Shown: positions 17,188 to 26,844, numbered from the stretch's first letter. The stretch: DNA of 64,000 nt from COMBO-56-21 sp963705355 (GCA_963705355.1 OY970070.1:1488001-1552000); one strand, 5' to 3'. Numbers and translations: made by a program. Notes: generated from the sequence alone by a model not told the origin.

Positions 17188-17359
17188 CGATTTGCATGAT
17201 GCCCCTGTGCTTATATAATCGTGATGGTTTTCCGCCGCGCATACGGGGCAAGGATTTCCTGGGCTGGTAATTGGTAATGACCTCAACACGTTTAAATAAG
17301 GTCCCACACCTTGAAACACTGAAAGGCAGTAAGTTCTCTCACCCCGGAGGACCGAGAGC
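17188..17359. promoter_or_regulatory. Divergent promoter region between the HTH-ATPase and the surface protein
   Basis: TTATATAA (17211-17218) drives the minus-strand HTH-ATPase as a leaderless transcript. TTTAAATA (17291-17298) drives the plus-strand surface protein, predicting a start near 17322 and a leader of about 37 nt ending in GGAGG nine bases before ATG 17360. About 70 bases separate the two boxes, enough room for a shared operator. Confidence 0.6.
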
Positions 17360-20300
17360 ATGGATTTGGAACTTAGGAAGAAGAAGGCTTGGAGCGAGTA
17401 TGGTGTTTCCGAGATAGTCGGCAACATCCTGATTCTCTTGATAACCGTCACGCTATTTAGCGGGATCATGGCATTCGTGCAGCAGATGCCCGTCCCCCAG
17501 CAGGTGACCAAGGCGGATTTCGCCGCGAAGCTGACGTTCACGACCGGAGGGACGAAAGCCGATCTGACGATCACGCACACAGGCGGAGTCTCGATGAAGA
17601 CGATTAACACCATAACGATAGTACAGATCAACAATGTCAACAAGCGCTACGACATGTCTGATCCAGTTTACGGGCTGAAGGGGAGAACCACATGGTCTAC
17701 CGGAGTCGTGTGGGCCGTCACTCTGACCGGAACGACCTACGCGAGCGCTATCAGCGTCACAGTGGTCGACCTCGACAAGAAAATGGCCGTTTGGTCGAGC
17801 CAAGTGACTGGCGGCAGCAGCGGAAACCCGCCGAGCATACTGCAGAGATATGTAGACTCGGACCCAAGCACCCCGACTGCCGACCCCGTTCGTGAATGGC
17901 AGGACTTCAGCCTCTTTGTCACCATAACAGACCCAGACGGAGACCTGAATACGACCAACGGGATATGGATCGATTCCTCACAGCTGGAGACAGACTTGCC
18001 TGGTGCTAACCACAGGACCGATTACGTGGTCAGCGGGGATGTCTACAGATGGGACTTCACCAACATACGCACCAGGGCCCTGAATGCGAGCGACCTTGAT
18101 GGACACGTGATAATGATCCACGCGTGGGACAAGGCGAGCCACCACACCATCTCATCGTTCGTTATGTCCGTTACCCAGATTCCTGTTGACATCAACTACG
18201 TGGAGACGAATCCGCCGGAGCCGAACCCAAGCGGAGATAGCGTCTTGCCTTCCTACATTCAGTGGTTCTTCGACAACCAGGGCTTTGGGATATTTGCGGA
18301 GAAGATAGTCAGCGGCAGCACGACAGGCACAGCCGACACAACTAAGATTGTTACGAGCTTTGTGAAGGACCACCTCGTGTTCGTCCGGTTCGCCAGCAAG
18401 GTCATGAGCAACGTCTTCACCGCGAACGAGCTGACGCTTACCGACGTGAGGACTGGGCTTCAAGTGGTCCCGAGGTTCAATGGCAGCAGCACGGTCTCGA
18501 AGCCGTTCTATCCGATCACTGGTGGCGGAGGTATCTATCTATACGAGTGCCAGTTCAACACCTCACCCTTGCCGGTCGGAGCATATAGCCTTACGCTTTC
18601 TCTGAAGAGCCAACCGAGTACCGGCCAGGGTCAGGTCAGCTTCTGGGCTAACCAGAACATATTCGTCACAGACCCCACATCCCCCATCTCGTTCTGTCCT
18701 ACGATTCTCCTTTACAAGGACCTGGCATGTACCATTCCCTGGGGCAACACGTCTACCCCCTTCGAGGTGATCTCGGCAGACAAATACAAGGTCTATGTCG
18801 CTGTGAGGGTCCAGGACACTGACACTCCCGCGACCCCCAGCATTGCCGATATCAGGATTAAGGACGGCGGGGGGAACTCAGAGCTCTTCGGCACTCTCAA
18901 CTCTGGGGCCATGATCAGCGCCGCGCATAGTTTCTCTAGGAGCGGCTCGAAATACTACAACTTCAGTATCGACCTCAGGCTCAACGACGGCGTTCAGTGG
19001 AGGGGTGGGAACAACACATATTCTCTCAACATCGCCCAGTTGAGAGATTCAAACGAGGGGTCGTATTCTCTCTCGACGCAGATCTTCATCAATGGAGCAG
19101 GATCTAGGTCGGACTTTTTCGTCGGGACGACCGGCATCGCAAGTAGATGGACCAGCAACCCCGACAGCAATGAATACCTGTACTACATCCAGAATAGCAA
19201 TCTTTTCTTGGAACGGTGCATGTACTCGATGTCAACCACTGGCTGGGGGTTCGGTGGAAGGGACTATACAGTCTCCGCGCTCGACGTGGTGGACGTCGAC
19301 GGCGATGGTAATAAGGATGTGCTGATGGCCCAAAACTCCGGTTGGTCATGGGGATGGTGGTGGGGAGGGGGAGACAATCCATATGCCCACCCGCTGTACT
19401 TGTTCCAGAATACGCTGAACACCTTCGGCATATGGCAGGGCGAGAGCATGATTCCCAGGCCTGATGGCAACGAGTACCTCATTACCTGGATCACCTCCGG
19501 TGACGTGACCGGGGATGGTAAGGCCGATTTCGCATACGCCAACGAGAATGGAGACATCGTGATATACAACACTACGTACGGCTCTTCGGGCTGGGTATTC
19601 ACTCCGCCTTCAGGGAAGGGTTGGAGCACCCCCATCAACAAGATCGCTCTCAAAGACATGACGGGCGACGGCCGCGCTGACCTCGTCGTGCTGGCCGGTC
19701 CGAAGGTTAGTGGGCTTCTCGACGGCACGATCTACATCTACGACCTGAAGTATTTCACCGACCCAACTCTGTATGCGGACAGAGGCACCCTCAAGAAGGG
19801 CGTGTATGCAATATCGACCGGCGCGAGCCGGGACTTCGACATTGCTGATGTCAACAATGACGGCATGCTTGACATCGTCACCGCGGATACCAGCCCGGCT
19901 GCTTTCACCGGCGGCCTCACTGGAGTAAATGTCAACTACTGGACGCTGGCCGCTGGCACCAAGAAGGTCCTCGACACTGGGGCCACGGGCTACATCCCCA
20001 AGGTTGGCCCCGGCACGTACTGGAAGAACAGGACCGTCAGCAACACGGCGACGGCGGACGGTGTATACTGGCGCTTCATGGAGAACAACACTGGCAGCGC
20101 ATCGCAGAAAGGGAGGCTTACTGCTACGATGAAGTTCCAGCAACTCACCACCAGCCCCGACCAGTTGCTCACGATAGTCGCCAGGATCGGCGCCAATAAT
20201 GGTACTTCGAGTGAAGTGTTCTATGCGTGGATCTCCAGCGACGGAGTGACGTACAACCCGATAATCACGATCGACAGCACTTCCTGGAAGTACTACAACT

Positions 20301-20941
20301 ACACACTGCCGTACAATTTCGCGAACAAGGCGATCTACCTCAGGTTCACGGACTCCAACACCGCGAACACCAGCAGCGCCCCGACTGACTACATCGACAT
20401 AGATATGGCCGCGGTGTTCACCGAAAGATTCACTGGTTACGTCGGCTCCAACGTCATACCAAACGACTCCTCTTGGACCTGCGTGAGGGCTGCGTCCTTG
20501 GACGGCGGTGCAGGCAACAAATACCTGGAAGTTGTCGCTGCGAAGGATGACGTCTGGCGTGCGTACAAGTACACAACTAGCTGGACACAGATGAATCCTC
20601 GATTCCTTGAAGGTGCTGCCGACTATCCCGGGCTGCCGTCATCGTTCGCCGTGTCGTCCGCAATCAGGAATTCCCACCCCTATTCGGACATTTCTCCCAC
20701 TCTGTTCGACGTGAAGGATGTCAACGGCGACGGTTACGCCGACATTGTCGTGGTGAACTACACGGGCGAGACGGATGAGGCGAACAATTGTCTGGGATTC
20801 TTCATGAACCTGTGGGATGGGTCGAGCTTGAATCTGCGGTACTACCTCGTGGATTCGTGGTACACCCAAGCCACGCGTCATCGCTACACTCAACAAGACT
20901 GGCTTGCCACCGTGGTCGTCGCCGATCTTACAGTGCTGTAG
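17360..20941 (+). CDS. Giant secreted protein with pilin-like N-terminus and FG-GAP/VCBS-type repeats
   Basis: A 1193-aa extracellular protein. The N-terminus has basic residues then WSEYGVSEIVGNILILLITV, the pattern of archaeal type IV pilin signals with a hydrophobic helix at about 15-38. Five Ca-binding FG-GAP-like loops of the form D-x-[DN]-x-D-G occur near residues 643 (DVDGDGNKD), 715 (DVTGDGKAD), 768 (DMTGDGRAD), 830 (DVNNDGMLD) and 1118 (DVNGDGYAD), suggesting a beta-propeller. The rest is Ser/Thr/Asn-rich beta domains. It is probably an adhesin or surface-layer component anchored through pilus-type processing. Confidence 0.75.
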   Translation: MDLELRKKKAWSEYGVSEIVGNILILLITVTLFSGIMAFVQQMPVPQQVTKADFAAKLTFTTGGTKADLTITHTGGVSMKTINTITIVQINNVNKRYDMSDPVYGLKGRTTWSTGVVWAVTLTGTTYASAISVTVVDLDKKMAVWSSQVTGGSSGNPPSILQRYVDSDPSTPTADPVREWQDFSLFVTITDPDGDLNTTNGIWIDSSQLETDLPGANHRTDYVVSGDVYRWDFTNIRTRALNASDLDGHVIMIHAWDKASHHTISSFVMSVTQIPVDINYVETNPPEPNPSGDSVLPSYIQWFFDNQGFGIFAEKIVSGSTTGTADTTKIVTSFVKDHLVFVRFASKVMSNVFTANELTLTDVRTGLQVVPRFNGSSTVSKPFYPITGGGGIYLYECQFNTSPLPVGAYSLTLSLKSQPSTGQGQVSFWANQNIFVTDPTSPISFCPTILLYKDLACTIPWGNTSTPFEVISADKYKVYVAVRVQDTDTPATPSIADIRIKDGGGNSELFGTLNSGAMISAAHSFSRSGSKYYNFSIDLRLNDGVQWRGGNNTYSLNIAQLRDSNEGSYSLSTQIFINGAGSRSDFFVGTTGIASRWTSNPDSNEYLYYIQNSNLFLERCMYSMSTTGWGFGGRDYTVSALDVVDVDGDGNKDVLMAQNSGWSWGWWWGGGDNPYAHPLYLFQNTLNTFGIWQGESMIPRPDGNEYLITWITSGDVTGDGKADFAYANENGDIVIYNTTYGSSGWVFTPPSGKGWSTPINKIALKDMTGDGRADLVVLAGPKVSGLLDGTIYIYDLKYFTDPTLYADRGTLKKGVYAISTGASRDFDIADVNNDGMLDIVTADTSPAAFTGGLTGVNVNYWTLAAGTKKVLDTGATGYIPKVGPGTYWKNRTVSNTATADGVYWRFMENNTGSASQKGRLTATMKFQQLTTSPDQLLTIVARIGANNGTSSEVFYAWISSDGVTYNPIITIDSTSWKYYNYTLPYNFANKAIYLRFTDSNTANTSSAPTDYIDIDMAAVFTERFTGYVGSNVIPNDSSWTCVRAASLDGGAGNKYLEVVAAKDDVWRAYKYTTSWTQMNPRFLEGAADYPGLPSSFAVSSAIRNSHPYSDISPTLFDVKDVNGDGYADIVVVNYTGETDEANNCLGFFMNLWDGSSLNLRYYLVDSWYTQATRHRYTQQDWLATVVVADLTVL

Positions 20942-20983
20942 AAAAGTCCGGGCCTCATCGGTGAAGATGCCTGCAAAACCCCT

Positions 20984-21619
20984 TCAGAAACCATTTCCAA
21001 TCTTCTTTCTGAGAATGTCAGTCACCTCGGCCGCTCTTTCCAGCTCGATGACTGCCAGCAGGTTCTTCGAGTCAGCGCAGGCCTTCCTGATGCCCTTCGC
21101 CATCGCTTCTGCGCGCTTGCCCTCAATCATTCTGAATCCCTCCATGTTGTTGACCGCCCTGTCCCATGCGAGCACGAACTCCTCAGGGCTGTCGTCGCTG
21201 AACCTCCTCCTCTTGAGAAGCCATGTGCGGGTCGAGTGCCTGAACAGCGCGGTCCCTGGCACGACGGCGCAGTAAAGGGCCGTGTAGGTTTGTTCGTCGA
21301 GATCCACTGGAATGAGCGGGATGCCCTCGTGCTGAGCGAGCTCCAGAGTTGCTATGTAACAGGGCGGAGGAGCGGCGACCTCGCCGAACCTTCCGAGCCC
21401 ATCAGCGTATATCTCCTCGTATCTCGACAGCTCGGGCTCGTAATCATGAGGCATGTTCATCAGTCCCTCGATCTCCTCCTTCGACAAGGAGACTGCAACC
21501 ACATCGGGTTTGACGTCCTCGAATGCCCTTCGAACCTTCTCCGCCTCGGACTTCAATCCTTTGATCACACTGAGGACATGCACCGTGCAGCCGTCCACCT
21601 TCAGCTTCTCCACGGTCAT
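20984..21619 (-). CDS. Conserved hypothetical protein, distantly TraB-like
   Basis: A 211-aa protein whose ATG overlaps the TGA of the upstream HTH regulator (ATGA), so they form a coupled pair. It begins VHVLSVIKGLKSEAEKVRRAF and continues VKPDVVAVSLSKEEIEGL, which resembles the start of TraB/PrgY-type proteins; the segment MAKGIRKACADSKNLLAVIELERA also fits that pattern. The similarity is weak and judged by eye. No catalytic residues can be named. Longer upstream reading frames lie inside the neighbouring gene. Confidence 0.6.
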   Translation of the reverse strand: MTVEKLKVDGCTVHVLSVIKGLKSEAEKVRRAFEDVKPDVVAVSLSKEEIEGLMNMPHDYEPELSRYEEIYADGLGRFGEVAAPPPCYIATLELAQHEGIPLIPVDLDEQTYTALYCAVVPGTALFRHSTRTWLLKRRRFSDDSPEEFVLAWDRAVNNMEGFRMIEGKRAEAMAKGIRKACADSKNLLAVIELERAAEVTDILRKKIGNGF

Positions 21620-22575
21620 GCCTTCTTCCTCTTCTCTCGCTGTAGGATCAGTTCCAAGACGTCGTCCGCGTCGTCCGCTCTTCGCAGTTCGTCCTTCGTG
21701 ATCAACGGTGTGCCCTCGATTGCCTCCACGCTCGTCTCCTGCCTGACGAATATGACCGATTTCTTCTCGGTCACTCTGGATATGTTGCCCACAACTCTGG
21801 CCTTCCTGGCCGTCGTACTGGGGTTGTTCTCGACCCCTGTCAAGAGGAGAACATCCTCCTCGCTCGCCAATGCGTCGAACGGACACCTGATCGTCGGCAC
21901 CACCGAATAGCCGATCTCCTTCAGCATTTCGAAAACGTCTTTGTTGAGGCCTTCGAAGTCGTCGAAAGTCCGGAGGGTCCTGGCCACGTCCTTGGTGTAG
22001 GAGAACGGGTTCAGAGGCATGACTATCGGCTCGTTGAGGAACTCCTCGATCTTCGCCGCTATCTCTATCATCGCGCCCATCCCGCTCTCGTACATTTGGA
22101 TGGCTTTCCTGGACACGCCCGCGATCTCTGCCAGGGCGCCGAGCGAGATGTTCCTGTCCTGTCTGATCCTCTTGAGCACCTCCCCGTCCAGTCGCACGTA
22201 GAGTCCGCCTGGGGCGGCGTAGACGAACGGCGGCACACCCTCCAGCATGTGCTCGTGGAAAGTGGCCTCTGAGATGATTGGGATGCCGAACCGCGAATAC
22301 AGGATCCCGTCGTCCAACTTGCCCGCGCTCGAGTGGAGGCCGATGACCATCGGGTTGCCGCTCAGGGCGCTCGCCAGTATCCTGAGTTCCTCGGCGTCGT
22401 CGCTCGACAGCGAGTCGATGTTCGATAGTGCCTTGATGATCAGAAGCTGCTTGTCCCTGCGCGCGATGATGTCGAAGCTGATGCTCCTTATGTTGTGGGG
22501 GTCTGAGACGTAGAACCCGGACTTCGCCAGGGTCTCCCGTATCCTGGATATCAGCTCTACTCTGCTGGCCACCAT
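21616..22575 (-). CDS. Archaeal HTH-type transcriptional regulator (COG1395 family)
   Basis: A 319-aa protein of the archaea-wide COG1395 group. The N-terminal domain (about 1-120) resembles a nuclease-like fold (DIIARRDKQLLIIKAL). The Cro/CI-type helix-turn-helix is at about 130-190 (RIRQDRNISLGALAEIAG VSRKAIQMYE). A C-terminal domain with VVPTIRCPFDALASEEDVLL follows. The target is unknown. ATG 22575 has a TTATACGA box about 25 bases upstream. It is cotranscribed with the overlapping downstream gene and lies 63 bases after cdc48. Confidence 0.82.
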   Translation of the reverse strand: MVASRVELISRIRETLAKSGFYVSDPHNIRSISFDIIARRDKQLLIIKALSNIDSLSSDDAEELRILASALSGNPMVIGLHSSAGKLDDGILYSRFGIPIISEATFHEHMLEGVPPFVYAAPGGLYVRLDGEVLKRIRQDRNISLGALAEIAGVSRKAIQMYESGMGAMIEIAAKIEEFLNEPIVMPLNPFSYTKDVARTLRTFDDFEGLNKDVFEMLKEIGYSVVPTIRCPFDALASEEDVLLLTGVENNPSTTARKARVVGNISRVTEKKSVIFVRQETSVEAIEGTPLITKDELRRADDADDVLELILQREKRKKA

Positions 22576-22638
22576 CGCATTTGTTACTCTCCTATCGTAT
22601 AACGCGTCGTCTGATTTTAAGATTGCATTCAGCCCTCA

Positions 22639-24822
22639 TCATCTGTACATCGTGTTCATCGAAAGCCTCTCGTACTTCTTGAGGTCCGCCTCGCTCATCG
22701 GCTCCATGTTCTCCAAGGCCTTCTCGAAGTACTTCATGCTGACCTTGCGCTTGTTTATCTTGTCCTGGTCCAGATTCCCGCCCTCTAGCACGTAGTCCCT
22801 GATCGAGAGCATGACGGCCTCGTTGCACATGGCAGCGATGTCAGCTCCCGTGAAGTGCTCCATCTTGGAGGCCAGCTTGTCGAGATCCACGTCCTTGTCA
22901 AGCGGTTTTCCTTTCGTGTGGATCTTGAAGATCTCCTTTCTCGCCTCCAGGCTTGGCGGCGGGATGAACACCAGCCTGTCGAACCTACCAGCCCTGAGCA
23001 GTGCGGGATCGATGATGTCGGGCCTGTTCGTGGCCGCTATGACGACGACGTTGTGGAGTGGCTCCAGACCATCCATCTCCGTGAGGATTTGGCTTATCAC
23101 TCGCTCAGTGACCCCGGAATCGTTCGATCTTCCTCTGACTGGTGCGATCGCGTCGATCTCGTCGAGGAATATGACGCATGGTGCGGCCTGCCTGGCCTTC
23201 CTGAAGGTCTCCCTGACGGCCTTCTCGCTCTCGCCAACCCACTTGGACAGGAACTCCGGCCCCTTGACCGAGATGAAGTTCGCCTGGCTCTCAGTCGCGA
23301 CTGCCTTTGCCAGGAGCGTTTTCCCAGTCCCAGGCGGTCCATAGAGGAGTATCCCTTTCGGGGGCACTGCGTTCATGTGCTTGTACAGCGCGCCATACCT
23401 CAACGGCCACTCGACGGACTCCATGAGCTCCTGTTTCGGCTCCTCGAGCCCGCCGATGTCCTCCCACTTCACGTTGGGCGTGTCGAACAAAACCTCTCTG
23501 AGCGTCGACGGCTGCATCTCCCTATATGCATCCATGAAATCGTCTATGGTGACATGGAGGCTGTTCAGCACCTCGACTGGGATCGTCTCGGCCTCCAGGT
23601 CGATGCTCGGTAGCACTTTCCTCAGAGCGCGCATCGCGGCTTCCCTCGCAAGGGCTGCGAGATCCGCTCCGACGTAACCGTGAGTCATGTTTGCCAGCTG
23701 GACGAGGTCGACATCGTCCGCCAATGGCATTCCCCTTGTGTGGATCTGAAGTATCTCAAGCCGTCCTTCCTTGTTGGGTATCCCAATTTCGATCTCCCTG
23801 TCGAACCTTCCGGGCCTTCTGATGGCTTGGTCTAGAGCGTTCGGCCGGTTCGTCGCTCCGATGACAACAACCTTTCCTCTGCCCTCGAGTCCGTCCATCA
23901 GGGCCAGGAGCTGCGCGACGACCCTGCGTTCTGTCTCCGCTGTGACCTCGTCCCTCTTTGGGGCGATTGAGTCAATCTCATCGATGAATATGATTGAGGG
24001 AGCGTTCTCGGCGGCCTCCTTGAATATCTCTCTCAGGCGCTCCTCGCTCTCGCCGTAGAACTTGCTCATGACCTCCGGACCGCTGATCGAGGTGAAGTTT
24101 GCGCTCGTCTCGGATGCCACAGCCTTGGCCAGGAGCGTCTTGCCGGTTCCCGGAGGCCCGTGAAGCAGCACGCCTTTAGGGGCATCGACGCCAAGCTTTT
24201 CGAACAGCTCGGGATGCCTCAACGGGAGCTCGATCATCTCTCTCACCTTGTCGACCTCCTCTTTCAGGCCGCCTATGTCCTCATACGCCACCTTCGGGCC
24301 CTTTGCGACCTCTTGTTTCGCGGGTTTCTCTCTCAGCTTGACCTCGGTGAAGTTCTGTATGACACCAGCTTCTGATGCAGGCTGGAAGCTTTGGACGACA
24401 AGGTCGAACTTGCGCCCCATTATGCTGACCTCTATCAGGTCGCCTTTTACTATCGGGCGGCCTTCGAGAGTCTGGGCGAGATACTCCTCGCCTCCCATGA
24501 TCTTGAGCGGCTGGGTCGGGGCGAGCGTGACCTTGGTCGCTGGCTTGGGCACGATCTTCCTGATGGATACCTTCTCGTCAAGGCCGACGCCAGCGTTCTT
24601 GCGCGTCGAGCCGTCGATCCTGATGGTTCCTCGGTTCTCGTCCTCAGCGTACCCGGTGTAGACCGTGACCGCGGTGGCCCTGGTGCTCTCTATGATCGCG
24701 GTATCGCCCTGGTTCAGTTGCAGAATCCGCATCAGGGCCGGGTCGACTCTGGCTATCCCCTTGCCGTCGTCGGATGACTTGGCCTGGACGACGCGCAGGA
24801 TCTTTTCCTTCTTATCTGGCAT
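22639..24822 (-). CDS. CDC48/VCP-type AAA+ ATPase
   Basis: A 727-aa archaeal p97 homologue. The N-domain (about 1-185, double-psi barrel and four-stranded barrel) is followed by D1 and D2 AAA modules. Each has GPPGTGKTLLAKAVA, a Walker B (IIFIDEIDSI in D1, VIFLDEIDAI in D2) and arginine-finger regions. It unfolds proteins for the proteasome and disassembles complexes. ATG 24822 is preferred over an upstream GTG at 24831. The C-terminus ends SMNTMYR, so a Tyr is the penultimate residue, as in HbYX-like tails. Hsp20 lies directly upstream on the same strand. Confidence 0.95.
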   Translation of the reverse strand: MPDKKEKILRVVQAKSSDDGKGIARVDPALMRILQLNQGDTAIIESTRATAVTVYTGYAEDENRGTIRIDGSTRKNAGVGLDEKVSIRKIVPKPATKVTLAPTQPLKIMGGEEYLAQTLEGRPIVKGDLIEVSIMGRKFDLVVQSFQPASEAGVIQNFTEVKLREKPAKQEVAKGPKVAYEDIGGLKEEVDKVREMIELPLRHPELFEKLGVDAPKGVLLHGPPGTGKTLLAKAVASETSANFTSISGPEVMSKFYGESEERLREIFKEAAENAPSIIFIDEIDSIAPKRDEVTAETERRVVAQLLALMDGLEGRGKVVVIGATNRPNALDQAIRRPGRFDREIEIGIPNKEGRLEILQIHTRGMPLADDVDLVQLANMTHGYVGADLAALAREAAMRALRKVLPSIDLEAETIPVEVLNSLHVTIDDFMDAYREMQPSTLREVLFDTPNVKWEDIGGLEEPKQELMESVEWPLRYGALYKHMNAVPPKGILLYGPPGTGKTLLAKAVATESQANFISVKGPEFLSKWVGESEKAVRETFRKARQAAPCVIFLDEIDAIAPVRGRSNDSGVTERVISQILTEMDGLEPLHNVVVIAATNRPDIIDPALLRAGRFDRLVFIPPPSLEARKEIFKIHTKGKPLDKDVDLDKLASKMEHFTGADIAAMCNEAVMLSIRDYVLEGGNLDQDKINKRKVSMKYFEKALENMEPMSEADLKKYERLSMNTMYR

Positions 24823-24910
24823 GGTAAGCACCGATTATCGTGATGTTGTTGGATTCAAAAACGTTCAATGTGGAAAAAGGATTTGAAAGCCCCCTTGGAA
24901 GTGAGCCTCC

Positions 24911-25414
24911 TCACTTCACAGGAAGCTTCTTCGTCTTTTTCGCAGGAGGAACGGCCTTGGGCAGCTTCACCGTCAGGATGCCGTCCTTCAGCACGGCGTC
25001 GGCCTTGTCGGTGAGAACGTTGTCGGGCAGCGGGAGCGACCTATAGAACTTCGCGTATCGTCTCTCCCTCCTGATGTACCCCCTGTCCTTGTCCTCCTCC
25101 TTCTGGTCTGTCTTGGTCTCGCCAGAGATCTCGATCGCGTTCTCCGTGATCTCGATGTTGAGGTCGTCCTTGTTGATCCCTGGAAGCTCGGCCTTCACGA
25201 CGTATTCGTTGCCGTTATCGGCCAGGTCTATCAGAGGCTGCCTGACGAAGTCCGATGTGATGGTCTTCGGTGTGAGGAAAGTGCTCGCCCACTCGGACCT
25301 GAAATCGTCGAACAGCCTGTCCATATCGTTCATCACAGCCATGGGGTTCATCCAAGTCGGTCCCCAGTAGTCGCTGGGCACGAGACCTTCTTTCTTCTCT
25401 CTCCTTCTGATCAT
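24911..25414 (-). CDS. Hsp20 family small heat-shock protein
   Basis: A 167-aa alpha-crystallin-type chaperone. The alpha-crystallin domain spans about residues 57-150, with PLIDLADNGNEYVVKAELPG, the loop with ERRYAKFYRSLPLP and the terminal DGILTVKLPK motif. A C-terminal KKTKKLPVK tail supplies an I/V-x-I/V-like element. GGAGGCG lies seven bases before the ATG. The predicted transcription start at about 25452 coincides with a 15-base palindrome, a candidate heat-shock operator. Confidence 0.92.
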   Translation of the reverse strand: MIRRREKKEGLVPSDYWGPTWMNPMAVMNDMDRLFDDFRSEWASTFLTPKTITSDFVRQPLIDLADNGNEYVVKAELPGINKDDLNIEITENAIEISGETKTDQKEEDKDRGYIRRERRYAKFYRSLPLPDNVLTDKADAVLKDGILTVKLPKAVPPAKKTKKLPVK

Positions 25415-25437
25415 GTTCTTCGCCTCCGAATCACGAA

Positions 25438-25452
25438 GAGGTTTCGAACCTC
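25438..25452. promoter_or_regulatory. Palindrome at the predicted hsp20 transcription start
   Basis: GAGGTTTCGAACCTC is a near-perfect palindrome: 6-bp arms GAGGTT/AACCTC around TCG. The TATATA box centred at 25480 puts the start of the minus-strand hsp20 mRNA at about 25452. The site could therefore be a repressor operator over +1, or a hairpin at the extreme 5' end of the mRNA. Confidence 0.5.
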
Positions 25453-25630
25453 GGGTAGTTGATTATGTTAGCACTTCTATATAAGAATTGCGCACTAGGG
25501 TTTTGGGTCGAGGCCTTGCGGAAGAAGCGCCTACTGGCTGGTGTTGAAACCCATCATTTCTCTGGCTAGAAAACTCAGCCTCTCCTGAATGAATTACTGT
25601 AATAACTATCAACCACAATATGGCGCGTGA

Positions 25631-26686
25631 ATGACAGGTCAGCTCCACGGCACGGAAGTCACGGTCCAGGATCAGGCCGAGGCGAGCCAGATCCACAACA
25701 AGGGGTACTACGGCGTCCCGCAATCAGGGGGCTCTCTCAAGCTGGACCTGATGGAGGCCATCTACCTTGTGGAATCTGGCAGGTTGGAGGTCGAGTCAGA
25801 TGGAAACAAGAGGGATGCGAGCTACCTCCTGAGGCTCGCTCACAAGACCTTCGAAGGCTTCGAGATCCGCTATCTCGTCTACAGGGAGCTCAGGTCCCGG
25901 GGATATGTCGTGAAGCTTGGCCAGCCTCCACTCGATTTCAGGGTCTTTCCGCGAGGAGGTGCCCCGAACAAGACTCCGAGCAAGTGGTGGGTAGCAGCAA
26001 TATCCGAGCGTTGGACATTCGACCTCGCCCGGCTGCTCGAAGATCTTGACAGAGCCACCGATGTCCGGAAGAAGCTGCTGTTGGCGGTCGTCGACGAGGA
26101 GAGCGATGTCACATACTATGATGTCAAGCGGGTTGTTCCCAAAGGCAAGCTGGGCGCGGTCGATCTCAGCTCTGCCATCGAGGGTCTGCTAATGGCCGAC
26201 CGCGTTCTCGTCGCCGACATGGAGAGCGCCGCAGCGCTCCATGGTGGTCACTTCTTCGGAAAGATGATTGGATCGACGCTTCAGCTCTCGCTAATCGAAG
26301 CGGCATTCCTCATGGATCTCGGCGTGCTCAAGTTGACCGATTCGAAGACCAACCGTTCGGTCCCATCTGCCGCGCTGAAGAAGCGCGCCCGCAACCTGCA
26401 ACCCGATTTCGACCTGCGTCTAGACACCTTCAAGGACATGAAGGGGAAGGGGCTCATCGTCAAGACCGGGTTCAAGTACGGCTCACATTTCCGAGCGTAC
26501 GAAGGGGATCCTGGAAAGCAGCATGCGAGGTACCTCGTGCACGCGGTCCCCAAGGAATACAAGGCCATGTGGCCGGAGGTGAGCCGCGCGGTTCGACTCG
26601 CGCACGGCGTTAAGAAGGAGTTACTGCTTGGAAGGGTTTCCGGAAAGGGAGTAGAGTACCTGAGTCTGAGCAGGTATAGGCCTTAG
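25631..26686 (+). CDS. endA: tRNA-splicing endonuclease, two-repeat (alpha2) type
   Basis: A 351-aa intron endonuclease that cuts bulge-helix-bulge sites in pre-tRNA. Two copies of the EndA fold are fused. The N-terminal copy (LKLDLMEAIYLVESGRLEV...FEIRYLVYRELRSRGYVVK) is degenerate at the active site. The C-terminal copy carries Tyr in HFRAYEGD, His in KQHARYLVHAV and Lys in GVKKELLLG, the complete triad. The length matches the euryarchaeal homodimeric two-repeat form. It overlaps the small convergent Cys-protein gene by four bases. Confidence 0.9.
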   Translation: MTGQLHGTEVTVQDQAEASQIHNKGYYGVPQSGGSLKLDLMEAIYLVESGRLEVESDGNKRDASYLLRLAHKTFEGFEIRYLVYRELRSRGYVVKLGQPPLDFRVFPRGGAPNKTPSKWWVAAISERWTFDLARLLEDLDRATDVRKKLLLAVVDEESDVTYYDVKRVVPKGKLGAVDLSSAIEGLLMADRVLVADMESAAALHGGHFFGKMIGSTLQLSLIEAAFLMDLGVLKLTDSKTNRSVPSAALKKRARNLQPDFDLRLDTFKDMKGKGLIVKTGFKYGSHFRAYEGDPGKQHARYLVHAVPKEYKAMWPEVSRAVRLAHGVKKELLLGRVSGKGVEYLSLSRYRP

Positions 26687-26844
26687 CTTATCCTGGCCTT
26701 CCCCTGCGGCTTGTACATCTCGGTCCGCCAAGAGGCCATCACGAATAGCGCGCAGAATTCATTTATGCTGTCCCTGAACTCCATAGGCGGCACAACGCCA
26801 TTGCATTTGCTTCCGAAGTGCTCACAGTCGTAACAGGAAACCAT
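26683..26844 (-). CDS. 53-aa cysteine-containing small protein
   Basis: A short ORF beginning MVSCYDCEHFGSKCNGVVPP, with Cys at 4, 7, 14 and 31, so a CxxC pair plus two more cysteines could bind zinc or a cluster. The gene is supported by a TTAATA box centred about 30 bases before its ATG, the leaderless spacing used elsewhere in the window, and by lack of other coding potential here. It overlaps the end of endA by four bases. The function is unknown. Confidence 0.6.
   Translation of the reverse strand: MVSCYDCEHFGSKCNGVVPPMEFRDSINEFCALFVMASWRTEMYKPQGKARIS

Noticed and set aside
22855..24777. Long plus-strand open frames opposite cdc48
   Set aside because: They are shadows of the AAA gene in a GC-rich genome, with Arg/Asp-rich compositions and no promoter or ribosome-binding signals.
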